Source of the DNA: Gambelia wislizenii
Taxonomy: Eukaryota; Chordata; Lepidosauria; Squamata; Crotaphytidae
Assembly (NCBI GenBank): GCA_030847615.1
Contig: JAUMIR010000003.1
Coordinates: forward strand, 24,805,001-24,869,000
Reading direction: 5' to 3'
Length of the DNA stretch: 64,000 nucleotides
Below are positions 36,245 to 47,928 of this stretch, one piece after another. Below the pieces are notes generated by a model. That model did not search any database. It saw only the letters and a list, made by a program, of their open reading frames with translations, and was not told the DNA's origin. How positions within the stretch are numbered: the first letter of the stretch is position 1; every line of letters starts with the position of its first letter. The translations under genes were made by a program, and so were the position numbers.

Positions 36245-38552
36245 CTGTTTAATGCCATAGTGGTGGTGGGATGCAGGGCCAGATAAACCTTCAAACTAAG
36301 CATGCTCTGTCTTACCCTCTATAGACCAGGCTTCTTTGACCTCTCCCACTGTTTGGTGGCCTTTCCCAGAATAGAATGTGGCAGGAAGAATCAGTGGCCA
36401 TATTTTCCAGTTACAGATAAATGTATTGTTTTTGCTTAAAGCCTTTAAAAATAATCTAAAAGTGGAGCCATTTAAGTCAAAGACTCCAACCACCCCCTTC
36501 CCACTCCAGATGGCATGGATTCTTAGCAGGGAAAATTGTAGTGTCTGTTCTTAGCTACGTTCATGAAAGGGATAATTAGGTTTTAGTTTTTTGAGTAACA
36601 GCCCTGTTAACGTTAACTCAGCCTCTTAAGAACAAATGATTAACTTAGAATCTAAATATTGCCATCAGCTAACTTGACAAGTGTTCCATCTGTGCATAAT
36701 AAAAATTTGTAACCTCAGAAACAGATTCTGACCCCAGAGTTTCCCAAAGCTTTTAACTACCCCTTCCAGCTCACCTACAGAGTGCTCTACTGTCAGCACC
36801 CTTTTTCCTTAATAAGCTTTTAAAAGCCTTTAAAATGGATTGATGGATGACTATGTGGGTTCTATTCATAAGGTAGGACTTCCCAGCAAAACACTGGGTG
36901 CAAAGGTCCTTATGGATCCCCCTCACCCATATTGCGATCAAAATAGGAAAGAGAGCCAGTCAAACACACTTTTATTTTATCTATGTGCTGTCACTCACTG
37001 AGGCTGGCTTTATGGTCCCTTTCTTCCATAGGAAGATGCAAAAGAGGTAACACCTGTTTAAGCAAATGCTTGCCTACACCTCACCTTGCCACATACATTC
37101 CCCTAATTTTGTATGTAGTTGTCAGTGATGGTGGCAGTACTGTAGCAGCTGACAAAAAGAGGAAGCTAAAGCCAGCTGCCCGCACTTTAGTAACCACAGT
37201 TCTACCTATGCTGGAGTAGAACAGCATTCTCTCAAGGAAAGCCAATGACAGGGATTATTGTTAATTTGCCCAATAGCATATCATGCCTGCTAATTCAGTG
37301 AGAGTGAATGTTCCTTAGAAAGGTGAGCCTTCTTTACTCACCCTACATTTGTCGACACTTGAACAGAGAAGGATAAACTTAGCACTGCTGCCCTGGCCAG
37401 CTCCACCTCTCTGATTTCAACCTCTTCAGTAGAGGTCTAAAGCCAGCTGTACTTGTGTAGGTGCTTTGGTTCAATCAGGGCTCCTGAACACATGGAGGCA
37501 CTTACAGAAATACAAATGGCTCCCCTTCAGACCTTGGCCAAATGCACAGAGGTTGGGGGTACAGACTAGGTTGTTGGATACAGAAAATGCAGGTACAGTG
37601 GACGAGGGTGTCATTTTGCTCCCCTTCTACACATCAGCTCCCTGCGCAGAACTCTTAACACCAGAATAGGACTCTAGATATATTCTAGCGCCAGGTGTGG
37701 CCCCTACCTTTCATGGCAGAACTAACAGAAAGGCATTTCAGGAGCTGTTTATTTACACTTGCAAAATTGTGGTGGGCAGGGGGAAAGCAAAAGCCATCTG
37801 CCCACCATTGCAAAAAGAGAAATAAACGACATGCACACACAGAAACTTTTTCTGGAGGGAATGTTACAATTTGCCATAGTTTTAAAAAAGGACAGTCTGA
37901 GTGAAGTTTTCATTCACATTTAAACCCAGAGCTGCTACTCAAGGATCAGAAGCATCTTGTGTCTTCCTAGGCCAGAACGCTGGATGTTCAAGATCAGTGG
38001 CACCACCACTACTACCTTCTTAGTGGCTTAAATGAGATGTAAAATGCTCTGAATCCCTCTTGTTCACTGCCAACTTCCAGCAGTCCAAGCATTACTGGAC
38101 ATTTTGAGACCAAGGAAACATTTCAGTGGAACTCTCCTGTGAGAATGTCTTAAGACATACACACTCTTATTTTCCAGCTGCATCCTACTGTTGTCATTTC
38201 ACAGTTTTCTTTTCCCCAATGCTAGATAAGTTCAACAAAGATGCAACACCTGGACAAAAAAAACCCCTCTGTTTTCAGAGTTCACTTGTTAAACCTACTG
38301 TCTCCTTAGCTGGTTTATACTCCCATTATATTCCTTGTGTTTCTTTTTACTGCTGTAATGAGAGGACCATATGAAGAAAAAAATGTGTATTCAGTACATC
38401 CAATTGAGCAATAACATTTCCAACTCAGTTAAGCCACTACTTGTAACTGCTGGGGACTGGTTATGGGGTAAGAGCAAGCTTCATGGCAAAAGCCAACTGC
38501 CACCAGCTCTTTTATGTCTTTGCTGTGGTTACCTTTGAAACCGGAAGCTTCT

Positions 38553-38558
38553 TATTAA
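38553..38558 (+). terminator. Candidate distal poly(A) signal
   Basis: ATTAAA in …cttcttattaaattatg, followed by GT-rich tgaatggtgtatttgtctt. It is the last plausible signal before the first intergenic LINE, so it is the best guess for the distal TNIK end; coordinate approximate by a few bases. Confidence 0.35.
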
Positions 38559-38954
38559 ATTATGTTGAAAACATGAATGGTGTATTTGTCTTTATTTTCT
38601 GTATCACAGTGGTTGCTGCTCAGGAAGTTGGGATGGGTGTGTGTGTCTGGCCAGGAGTCACTGCATAGCGCATAACTACAGTGGTTATGCATTCATAACA
38701 GCCCAAATGAATTATTGCAATCATTTATCACATGTGGGGTTCAGATTTTTTATCATGGGGATGGGTCTGAATTTTATTTAATATTTACAGATATGAGAAG
38801 CAGCTGGCTGATGTTCCCACCCACCCTCATGCAAACAATTTTCAGTGCAAGAAGGAATTGCAACAGGTACCTTGCTTCTGCCTGTCATACCAGAGATTGC
38901 TCACAGGAGAAGGTGGGAAGGAGTCACTTCATAGCTACATAATTACAGTGGATA

Positions 38955-39557
38955 AATATGTTTCAGACCTGTAAAGAAGAATAGACAGTACAATGGCTCT
39001 ATACACACTGATTTTTGTGCTTTGCCTCAGGTGTTTGTTACTCCAGACTCTTTTGTAAAGTCTTCCAAATGTGCTATATGCCTTTGCTAATCTGTGATCG
39101 ATCTCTTTGTCAATCTTGGCATCTGAGGAGATGATGCTTCCCAGGTAGATGAACTGCTGAATGGACTTAAGCACAGATTTGCCTATGGCAATGTGGGAAT
39201 GGTGGTGTTCGTCCTGTGGTGCAGGCTGGTATACAAGAACTCCCTGAAACAACATCTCAGGCTCAGCCAAATTGATCACCAACAATGGTCCGCCCTGGCC
39301 TCACATCGGGAGGCATGGAGACGCACTATCCACAATGCTGCAGCCCTGTTTGAGAACTCACGCCGAACAAGTCTTGAAGAGAAATGACAATGCAGAAAGA
39401 ATCACAACCCGGAAACATCACCCAAGGAGACCTTCTGCTGTGCTTTCTGCAACCGGACTTGTTTATCTCAGATTGGCCTTTTCAGTCATCAGCGCACTTG
39501 CAGAAAGCGCGGGATGAGTCCTTCCTGAATTTTCGTTTGCAAAGAAAAGCCAGAGAG
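38955..39557. mobile_element. LINE copy B with 5' inversion
   Basis: 39232-39557 reads on + as the C-terminal end of the same LINE as copies A and C ([18 protein letters not shown]...CAFCNRTC...). 38955-~39229 reads on - as an upstream part of a reverse transcriptase protein (IQQFIYLGSIISSDAKIDKE...STKISVYRAIVLSILLYRSE). A head-inverted arrangement with the middle missing is the signature of twin priming. Confidence 0.75.
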
Positions 39558-40006
39558 ATACTCATAAGTGCCCAAGTGAATTCTGGCCATATCTTCTCAT
39601 TTTTTCCTCATTAGCACTTATAATAACATTGTTATTCCCTTGATTGTTTAAGGGATAACAATATTATATTCTGCAAGTATGTCAATAATAATTGAACTGC
39701 AGCTGTTTTAAACCAGTGGTAGGGGTCATGTGTTCCCCCAGATGTTGGCTTGCAACTTCCAGAATTTCTCCCCCTTGCCTCCTCTGACTAGATGTGCTAG
39801 GTCCTTTATTCTAACAAAATCTGGACTCCCACCTCTGTTTTAAACTATAGTGGAAGACTGTCAAAAATGGGAAGCAGACAATGACAACCACATGAGCCTC
39901 ACTCCCATAAAAATGGGTAGGATTTTTCCAAAACAGCAAATGACTAGAAGTTCACTTCCAGGTTTTAAAACACACACACACAGAGGGCAGCCACCCTTTC
40001 TCTAAA

Positions 40007-40250
40007 GCAGGAGCGAGCAAAATGTCCTTTCATCTTGATAGCCTTCCTCATCATTGGCAATTTGCCTTCCCCATGCCTTACTTTAAGAGAGAATTGCTAC
40101 TTATTTGGGGAGGAAAGGAAAGATATAAATTAAAAAGAGAGGGTCTCCCAGATGCATGATTCTTCTTGTTCAAAACAAAAACACTTTTCTTACATTTGAG
40201 GCTGGGGGTGGTGCATATGCTCCACAAATTGCATGTTGCCCACTCTTACT
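40007..40250. mobile_element. hAT-like non-autonomous element
   Basis: The left end gcaggagcgagcaaaatg and right end aattgcatgttgcccactc are imperfect inverted hAT-type termini. Non-coding interior. Confidence 0.5.
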
Positions 40251-40481
40251 TTTCTTCACTGTTTTTCAAACTCACATCCTCCATTTATCCTGATTTGGGA
40301 GGGACAGTCCATATTAATCCTCTGCCATCCCACTTTCTCAGCTGATTTTAAAACATGTCTCAAGTTTTCATCAGTGAATTGTTGGAGGGCATGCAAACTA
40401 TGCTCCACAGAATTCTAGGTTATTTGGAAACTGATCGAGGTCTCTTCAATGGCAGTGCTATTATAGCCAAACTGCCTAAAA

Positions 40482-40698
40482 CAGTACTACCCTCACATCC
40501 GCAGGACCCGTATCTGCAGATTCACTTACCCACGTTCAAAAATATGGTCTCTCTAGGCATCTTCTAGGTCCTCCAGCATGACTGTATTGTAGTTTTGGGC
40601 CAGAAGTCATTCATTTTAATAGGGTTCACTATTATCCACAGTTTTCAGTGTCCATGGTATGTCTGGGAATGCATCCCCCATAGATACTGGGGTCTATC
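40482..40698. mobile_element. Tigger/pogo-like relic
   Basis: The ends CAGTACTACCCTCACATCC and (rev. comp.) tagatagaccccagtatc, and the inner 'actattatccacagttttcag', resemble Tigger-type MITEs. Diverged; boundaries uncertain. Confidence 0.5.
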
Positions 40699-40749
40699 TA
40701 TATCCTGCTACATCGTGCCTTTCCCAAAGACATGCAGCCAAGGAGTGTG

Positions 40750-40949
40750 TTTGCTGTTGTTGCTGTTTGCCTCCAAGTTGTTTCCTACATATGGCGACCC
40801 AAGGTGAACCTATCACAGGGTTTTCTGAGGCTAAGAGTGTGTGACTTGCCTGAAGTCACCCAGTGGGTTTTCATGGCCAAACGGGGATTGGAACCCTGGT
40901 CTCCAGAGTCATAGTTTCAACACGCAAAGCACTATGCCACACTGGCTCT
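40750..40949 (-). mobile_element. tRNA-derived SINE
   Basis: A reverse-orientation copy. The tail is ttgctgttgttgctg…ccaagttgtttcctac near 40750, the body aagtcacccagtgggttttcatgg, and the head attggaaccctggtctccag…gcactatgccac near 40949. Confidence 0.88.
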
Positions 40950-41029
40950 ATTGTGTTAGTACTCCCAACTATTTTTCTCAGACCTTCAGCACACAGTATT
41001 CCTGGTCACGGACAACTTTCATGAGTAAA

Positions 41030-41235
41030 AAATAGCATGGCCGCCTCCAGTGCTGGCCGCAACAGTCACGGACGACACCGAGAGAGAAACGGCATCATCC
41101 AAAATGGACCCTTGCTGCGCAGCAGCCTCGATACTGTTCCGGAGGCTGCTTGCACGGCAAGAAGCTGATTTTCCGTGTCTGAAAATGTCCCTTGTTCTGA
41201 AAGTTTCCCTTTGGATTTCCATGCAAACTCACCTA
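41030..41235. other. GC-rich, CpG-containing patch, unassigned
   Basis: A 200-bp segment with many CpGs, open in several frames (43 codons from ATG 41037; 72 codons at 41050-41268; 67-76 codons on -). No protein recognised. It could be a repeat fragment, a small regulatory CpG cluster or an exon of an unknown transcript. Confidence 0.3.
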
Positions 41236-41649
41236 CATCATTTCTCCTGGGGATATAGGAATGGTTGATGCAAGACCAGCCCTTCTCACAGCACACTCAT
41301 ACAGTCAGTGCCCACAGAAGTGGGGACAGTAAGAAATGCGAGGGAGCTATCAGCATATTCACATTGCAATGTCAGTGCTAGGAACAGAAAAGTGGAAAAC
41401 TTAAAGGAATGTAATGGAGGGAATGTACAGCAAACTCTAAACCACTCACTGAACAGAAGTACTCCCCAACAGAAGGTGACAATACACTGCAACATTTTGC
41501 TGCAAGTCTTGCTTTTAATCCATTGACTTCTTGCTTAAATTGTTTCAGGATACAAGGAAAAAAAGGAATGACCAGCCCTTTGACAGAAAATTTAGAGCAC
41601 TGCCTACTTCCATCATAAGGATGTCTCATATCATTTTGCTTTCAATCTT

Positions 41650-42987
41650 GGGTGTCAGTTACACGGAAATTTTTATTGCGGGGCGTACCGTGACTTCCTG
41701 ATCCCGTATTTGTCCCACACTGTTTAGATTATTTTTGTCACTCTAGGAAATCCTGGAAGATCCCGTGATTGATATTTACACGACAAAAGTTCTGTTTCTT
41801 TTTATTGGCCTCGCACTCTTATATCCCGTGCTTTTGCTGTTTACACATGTTTAGCCTACCAGGATATATTTTTTTAATTATTTTTTTTGCTGTCAATCAA
41901 GGATGCAATTACTCGTGTTTTCGCAATCTCGGTGACGCACTTCCTTTAGAGTTCCGCGCCACGAGCGATGCTATTGGCTGGCTGGGGGGGGGGAGAGATC
42001 AGAGGGCATAGGCTTGTGTTTGTCCTGTCTCTTTAAAATGTTAACCCTTAAAGCAGAGGCAGTTGTGGAGTGAAGATTTCAAGCCAGTGACACACAGGCA
42101 TTTAGAAAGACATAGACCATGCATTTTAAAATTATTTACTGTGCCTTGAGGGAGGGGCATGGATGAATCAATGTGTGATCTTTTGCTCAGACCCTGGCAC
42201 AAAGCTGGAAGGAGGCAGCAAAGATTAAACCCTGTGCGGCTTGCGATTCCCCTTGTCTCTTTAAAATGTTAACCCTTAAAGCAGAGGCAGCTGTGGAGTG
42301 AAGATTTCAAGCCAATGACACACAGGCATTTTGAAAGAACCAGACGCTGGTATTTTTTTTACTGTGCCTTGTGTGGGGGGGGGGTATGAAAGTGTATTCA
42401 TTCGCTCATACGCTGGAATATTTTACTGTGCCGGGGGGGGGGGGACGATGAATGTTTGATTATCCGTTCAGACCCAGGGAGGGGATCCAGGCAGGGAATG
42501 AATGGGCAACCCTCTGCCCACCACGATCTCTTTTCTAACATGCAGTTGAGGAAGAGGTTAAAGCTGAAGGGGTTGTCAATGTAGAAATCCATTTAAAAAG
42601 GTGATTGAGTACGCGCACACACACACAAACCTACGTGGAGCTGGAAGGGATGCCTTTGTTTTCAGCTGGTGAGGCTGGATCTGTTGAACGGGTGACTGAC
42701 CCCTCCTTTTCTGGTCGCTGATCTCTAAGCCCGCCCCCAGTCACCATTTCCGGTCATCCCCTTGTACCGAGATAGCTTGTCCCAGGCTGTTTACATTTCC
42801 GATTTTCCGAATCCTCCAGTGACTTTTTTAAAAACCGGCACAAACTGCGGGACTGGAAGTCCCACAGGTCGAGGGATAAAAGGTGGCCCCCCTTCCGAAA
42901 ATCATGTACCCGACACGATGTACGTGTAAACAACCAGGGTTCGACACGAATTCTTCCCACTACATTTTCATCGTGTAAACGGCACCC
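41650..42987. mobile_element. TIR DNA transposon, non-autonomous (1.34 kb)
   Basis: The ends gggtgtcagttacacgg and (rev. comp.) gggtgccgtttacacga form ~30-bp imperfect TIRs. The interior has a tandem duplication of ~77 bp (42027-42104 and 42256-42331, including tctttaaaatgttaaccc), long G runs near 42372-42440, and CpGs. No transposase frame. 19702-20247 is a relative. Superfamily not assigned; no clear target duplication. Confidence 0.7.
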
Positions 42988-43235
42988 TGGCCTCCTGGGG
43001 AACAAAATAGGCAGATAAAATAGTTCTTGGATTAGAAGGCCTTGGGATGACACACAAACAGATGGGACTTTCCAAATCCAGTTCCAAATAAGAATTACAT
43101 AAAAAAATTCAGGTTAGGAAATCCTCATTCCCTCCCAACATTTCAAAGATGAAAACTGAGATGTGTGTGGCCAAACTGTTAAGGGCAATGCACTGGGTTT
43201 TCTTGTTTTGGGGAAAAGCTCCTCCAGGCACTAAG

Positions 43236-43852
43236 GAGATTATCAGATGCAGCAAATATGGCGTGATAACAATGACAGGATACTATGAAAGGGCTCCCGT
43301 AATGCATGACGTCATCATCCTCACATTCTGCTGCTGTGAAAAGGGTGTTCTTTTTTATTAACAGGCTAAGCCATCAATTGATATCCCATGCCATTCCCCC
43401 CCCCCCGCAGTATTGCTTGTGGGAGAAACCACATCCCATTTTGCTGTCATGACTACAGTGTCAATGAGCAGTCCCTGCGAGAACACTTCTGGGTAAGAAC
43501 ACAAAAACTAGGTATGGAACGCTCTTTTTATGAACCTCCCCATTTTGCTGGCAAGTTTTTAAGTGTTTGTGTGTTTCACAAGTATTTCAGTGTTTGTGTG
43601 TTTGTTTTGTTAGTTAATTTAGGTGTTTTTAGACTTTTAAGCGTGCTCGTGTCTTATTGCAAGAACAGCCAAAGTCTTGCCCATGCGAAAACACAGAAGT
43701 AAACAGTGCTAGCTGTCATGTTGCAATAATTCAGGAACATCTATGCCTCATGATTACAGCAACATGTGATAAGAAGTGTTATTATGCCAGGATACTTATA
43801 CTTTAAAATATAGTGGGACAAAAACATTTTTAGACACTCGTCTGATAATCAC
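43236..43852. mobile_element. TIR family E, copy 1 (617 bp)
   Basis: The termini gagattatcagatg and cgtctgataatcac are inverted repeats flanked by ctaag/ctaac. The internal segment 'gaacacttctgggtaagaacac' and 'ctctttttatgaacctcccc' match the family copies at 52.0, 57.4 and 59.6 kb. Non-coding. Confidence 0.8.
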
Positions 43853-44394
43853 CTAACTCTCTGCAGGATCTTACAGGCTAAAAGTTCTAAAAACAAACAA
43901 TTAACCAGAGTGATTCTAAGTAAAATTGAGGTAAAAGGGAAGAAATCAGGTCAAGGACAAGCTGATTTTTCAGCAAAAACAATTATTTATTTATTTATTT
44001 AAAAGACAGAAAAAGATAACCTGAGAGACCAACAGAACAGTCTGTATTCAATACGAGCTGTTAATAACAGTTTCTGAAAGGAAAATGAGGAAATGATGGC
44101 ACGGGTGCTAAAACCCCTACTCCTGACCAATCTCATGGGGGGGAGAGGGATGCAACTAAGCTTAAGGGAGTATAGACTAAGACACAGACAGATTTTCTCA
44201 CCCTCTGATGCGAAGGAGAGTCCAGGTAAGCTGGCTGGCTGAAGTTCAGGGCAGCCAATATGCGGATAACACCAACTCTAGTATTCCTTTCCACCCCAAT
44301 CCAAGGAGACTGTCCTATATGACCCAGTAAAATCTTGTATACTATTACACAAACCCACTTCTTCATATTAAACAAGTGTTGCACCACTTGCATT

Positions 44395-44915
44395 ATAAAT
44401 GCAAATAGGTGTTAAGCCTAAAACAATTATCTGGCATTTGATATGTCAGTCTCCTCAGTCTCTGTATAGCTGTTGCCTCAGTGTCCGGAGTTCAACCTTG
44501 GAGAGAGAGGAAAATATGAGCTGGTGTTTTGGGGATCAGCATGATTGTTTGGCTGCCCTGTTTGGAGGCTTCTGTGGTTCTTTATGTTTGTTTGGGCCAT
44601 GTGCTCCCCCTGAGCACAATGTGTAAGGAGGTGGGGTTTCTGGGAGTGATTGACTTGGTTGGGGGTAGAACTTAAAAGCTTTTTTTTTCTTTCCTTAAGT
44701 CAGGGACCACGTAAATTCAAAGAATAGTTCAGTTTTATAGTCTTTTTGTGAGATCTCTCAGGTACCCACCCACCCAAAAAGCTGCTCTGAGTGTAAGACT
44801 GGGCAGGAATAGTGGCATCCTCATTCCTGAAGAATGCAAAGATGAAACACAGGAAGAATTTGACAAACAAGGCTGAATTAATTATTGACACTGTCTGAAA
44901 TATGCTGGGATTGTC
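44395..44915. other. Intergenic, nothing recognised
   Basis: No gene or repeat family identified between the family E copy and the CR1 3' end; a palindrome-free, single-copy-looking stretch. Confidence 0.5.
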
Positions 44916-44945
44916 ATAGAATCATAGAATCATAGAATCATAGAA
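44916..44945 (-). repeat. CR1 3'-terminal 8-bp repeat
   Basis: Four consecutive catagaat-type units close the element; CR1 elements end in such an octamer repeat instead of poly(A). Confidence 0.95.
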
Positions 44946-45010
44946 TTGCAGAGTTGGAAGAGACCACGAGGGCCATCCAGTCCAACCCCCTGCCACGCAG
45001 GGAATCACAA

Positions 45011-47923
45011 TCAAAGCATCCCCGACAGATGGCCATCCAGCCTCTGTTTAAAGACCTCCAAGGAAGGAGACCCCACCACGCTCCGAGGGAGTGTGTTCCA
45101 CTGCCGAACAGCTCTGACTGTCAAAAAGTTCCTCCTCATGTTGAGGTGGAATCTCTGTTCCTGGAGCTTGCACCCATTGCTCCGTGTTCCAGTCTCTGGA
45201 GCAGCAGAAAACAAGCCTGCTCCATCCTCAGCGTGACATCCCTTCAAATACTTAAACAGGGCTATCATATCGCCTCTAAACCGTCTTTTTTCCAGGCTAA
45301 ACATACCCAGCTCCCTAAGTCTCTCCTCATAAGGCATTGTTTCCAGACCTTTCACCATTTTAGTTGCCCTTCTCTGGACACGCTCCAATTTGTCAATATC
45401 CTTTCTGAATTGTGGTGCCCAGAACTGGACACAGTATTCTAAGTGAGGTCTGACCAAGGCAGAATAGAGTGGCACTATTACTTCCCTTGATCTAGACACT
45501 ATACTTCTATTGATACAGCCCAAAATTGCATTGGCCTTTTTAGCTGCCGCATCACACTGTTGGCTCATGTTCAACTTGTGGTCTACTAGGACTCCTAGAT
45601 CCCTTTCGCACATAGTCTCATTCAGCCAGGTCTCTCCCATCCTATATTTATGCATTTCATTTTTCCGCCCTAAATGCAGTACTTTACATTTCTCCGTATT
45701 GAATTTCATTTTGTTAGCTTTGGCCCAGCTCTCCAGTCTATCCAGGTCATTCTGAATTTTGATCCTGTCCTCTAGGGTATTAGCTACTCCTCCCAATTTG
45801 GTGTCATCTGCAAATTTGATAAGTATGCCCCTAATTCCCTCATCTAAGTCATTGATAAAGATGTTGAATAGCACTGGGCCCAGGACAGAACCCTGTGGCA
45901 CCCCACTGGTCACATCTTTCCAAGACGAAGAGGAGCCACTGCTGAGCACCCTTTGGGTTCGGCCGGTCAACCAATTACAAATCCATTGAACAGTTAACTT
46001 GTCTAGCCCACATTCTACAAGCTTGTTTGCAAGAATGTCATGGGGAACCTTGTCAAAGGCCTTACTGAAATCAAGGTATGCAATGTCCACAGCATTCCCT
46101 TCATCTACCAAGCTGGTAACTTTATCAAAAAAAGAGATCAGATTAGTCTGGCATGACTTGTTTCTCTGAAACCCATGCTGACTTTTTGTGATTATGGCAT
46201 TGCCTTCTAAATGTTCACAGACTCTCTGTTTAATGATCTGTTCTAGAATCTTCCCTGGTATTGATGTCAGACTAACTGGACGATAGTTGTTGGGATCCTC
46301 TTTTTTCCCCTTTTTGAAGATGGGAACAACGTTTGCCCTCCTCCAGTCTGCTGGGACTTCTCCTGTTCTCCAGGAGTTCTCAAATATTATTGCCAATGGC
46401 TCTGAGATTATATTTGCCAGCTCTTTTAATACTCTTGGATGTAGTTCATCTGGTCCTGGAGATTTAAATTCATTTAGATTAAGAAGGTATTCCTGTACCA
46501 CCTCTTTACTTATTTTCAGCTGGATTTCCCCTATTGTGTCCTCTGTTCCATTTTCCTCAGGTTGGTCCTCCTTTTCCTTTTCTGAAAACACTGAGGCAAA
46601 GAAGGTGTTGAGTAATTCTGCCTTTTCTCTGTCCCCTGTTAGCATTTTGCCATCTTCTCCACGTAGTGGCCCTATCATTTCCTGCTTCCTCCTTTTGCTG
46701 CGGACATACCCAAAAAAACCCTTTTTATTGTTCTTAACCTCCCTAGCAAGCCTGAGCTCATTCTGCACTTTAGCTTTTCTGACTTTACTCCTACACGTGT
46801 TCGCTATCTGTTTGAATTCTTCTTTGGTGATTTCCTCCCTTTTCCATTTCCTATACATGTTCCGTTTAAAACTTAGCTCCATTGAAAGTTCTTTAGTCAT
46901 CCATCCTGGTTTCTTGAGACACCTCCCATTTTTCTTCCTCAATGGTACTGTTTGAAATTGTGCCTTCAGTATCTCCCTTTTGAGAAAGTCAAAACCGTCT
47001 TGAGGTCCCTTCTCTTTTAGTATTCTTGACCATGGGATCATCCCCAGTATTTCCCTGAGTTTATTGAAATCAGCTCTCCTAAAGTCAAGAATGCGTGTCT
47101 GACTATGCCTGGCTTCTCCTTTCCATTGTATAACAAACTCCAGGAGAACATGATCACTCTCACCTAAGGATCCCACCACTTGCACCCCATTAACAAGGTC
47201 GTCTCTGTTGGTTAGGATCAGATCTAAAATAGCTGACCCCCTTGTTGCCTCTTCCACCTTTTGGACCATGAAATTGTCTTCCAGGCATGTAAGGAATTTG
47301 CTAGACCTTGTAGTTTTGGCTGAGTTAGATTGCCAGCAAATATCAGGATAGTTGAAGTCACCCATCACTACTACATCTCTCATTTCTGCATGTATGTTCA
47401 TCTGTTCTAGAAAGGCAACATCCAATTCCTCCGTCTGATTTGGGGGTCTGTAGTAGAGTCCCACAATAACATCCCTGTTGTTTCCCTCCCCTTTAATTTT
47501 TATCCAGATGCTCTCCACCTGGCTTCCAGTATTGATGTCATGGATCACTTCACTGGTGTAAATATCCCTGACATATAATGCTATTCCTCCTCCTTTCCTG
47601 TTTGGCCTGTTTCTCCTATAAAGGTTATACCCCTCTATTCCTACATTCCAATCATGAGACTCGTCCCACCAGGTTTCAGTAACGCCTATTATATCATATT
47701 TGTTTTGTAGTGCAAGGAGTTCTAGTTCATCTTGCTTATTTCCCATGCTCTGTGCATTAGTGTAGAGACATCTGAGACCATGTGTTCCCTTTACTTGCTC
47801 CCTGTGCAAGTTTTTTTGCCTCCCACTGTTGGGTCCTTGCGCTGTTTGCCTTGTTCCCTCTATGACAGTTTGACTATTTTCTCCAGCCCTTTTGCCTTCC
47901 AGAATACTGTCTCCCTCCCCCAT
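45011..47923 (-). CDS. CR1 ORF2: endonuclease-reverse transcriptase (970 aa)
   Basis: The enzyme of target-primed reverse transcription. The frame is open from 48082, but I choose ATG 47923: it lies 5 nt after the ORF1 stop and the residues upstream overlap ORF1. Numbered from that Met, the APE-type endonuclease occupies ~50-265, with Asn56 (LYTNAQS), Glu83 (TETWW), Asp189/Asn191 (GDFN) and Asp257-His258 (SDH). The reverse transcriptase is ~475-760, with Asp618 in YLDFSKAFD and the FADD box at 704-707. The C-terminal CR1 domain carries [13 protein letters not shown] and ends HLSGML. No internal stop or frameshift. Confidence 0.95.
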   Translation of the reverse strand: MGEGDSILEGKRAGENSQTVIEGTRQTAQGPNSGRQKNLHREQVKGTHGLRCLYTNAQSMGNKQDELELLALQNKYDIIGVTETWWDESHDWNVGIEGYNLYRRNRPNRKGGGIALYVRDIYTSEVIHDINTGSQVESIWIKIKGEGNNRDVIVGLYYRPPNQTEELDVAFLEQMNIHAEMRDVVVMGDFNYPDICWQSNSAKTTRSSKFLTCLEDNFMVQKVEEATRGSAILDLILTNRDDLVNGVQVVGSLGESDHVLLEFVIQWKGEARHSQTRILDFRRADFNKLREILGMIPWSRILKEKGPQDGFDFLKREILKAQFQTVPLRKKNGRCLKKPGWMTKELSMELSFKRNMYRKWKREEITKEEFKQIANTCRSKVRKAKVQNELRLAREVKNNKKGFFGYVRSKRRKQEMIGPLRGEDGKMLTGDREKAELLNTFFASVFSEKEKEDQPEENGTEDTIGEIQLKISKEVVQEYLLNLNEFKSPGPDELHPRVLKELANIISEPLAIIFENSWRTGEVPADWRRANVVPIFKKGKKEDPNNYRPVSLTSIPGKILEQIIKQRVCEHLEGNAIITKSQHGFQRNKSCQTNLISFFDKVTSLVDEGNAVDIAYLDFSKAFDKVPHDILANKLVECGLDKLTVQWICNWLTGRTQRVLSSGSSSSWKDVTSGVPQGSVLGPVLFNIFINDLDEGIRGILIKFADDTKLGGVANTLEDRIKIQNDLDRLESWAKANKMKFNTEKCKVLHLGRKNEMHKYRMGETWLNETMCERDLGVLVDHKLNMSQQCDAAAKKANAILGCINRSIVSRSREVIVPLYSALVRPHLEYCVQFWAPQFRKDIDKLERVQRRATKMVKGLETMPYEERLRELGMFSLEKRRFRGDMIALFKYLKGCHAEDGAGLFSAAPETGTRSNGCKLQEQRFHLNMRRNFLTVRAVRQWNTLPRSVVGSPSLEVFKQRLDGHLSGML

Positions 47924-47928
47924 TTGAC

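Larger units (their letters stand above)
33986..38580 (+). other. TNIK: Probable TNIK 3' UTR
   Basis: The ~4.6-4.9 kb after the stop codon is almost free of the repeats that crowd the rest of the window; only a ~70-bp repeat-like scrap near 34465-34535 was seen. This fits a long 3' UTR. Candidate poly(A) signals are AATAAA at 34570-34575, AATAAA near 36698 and 37821, and ATTAAA near 38553 followed by a GT-rich stretch. The distal end is inferred. Confidence 0.6.

Noticed and set aside
44954..45442. Open frames on + at each CR1 3' end (also 11992, 56011)
   Set aside because: They are the complementary strand of CR1 ORF2 and recur at every copy; no gene.
46287..46955. 222-codon open frame on the + strand
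   Set aside because: It is the antisense shadow of CR1 ORF2.
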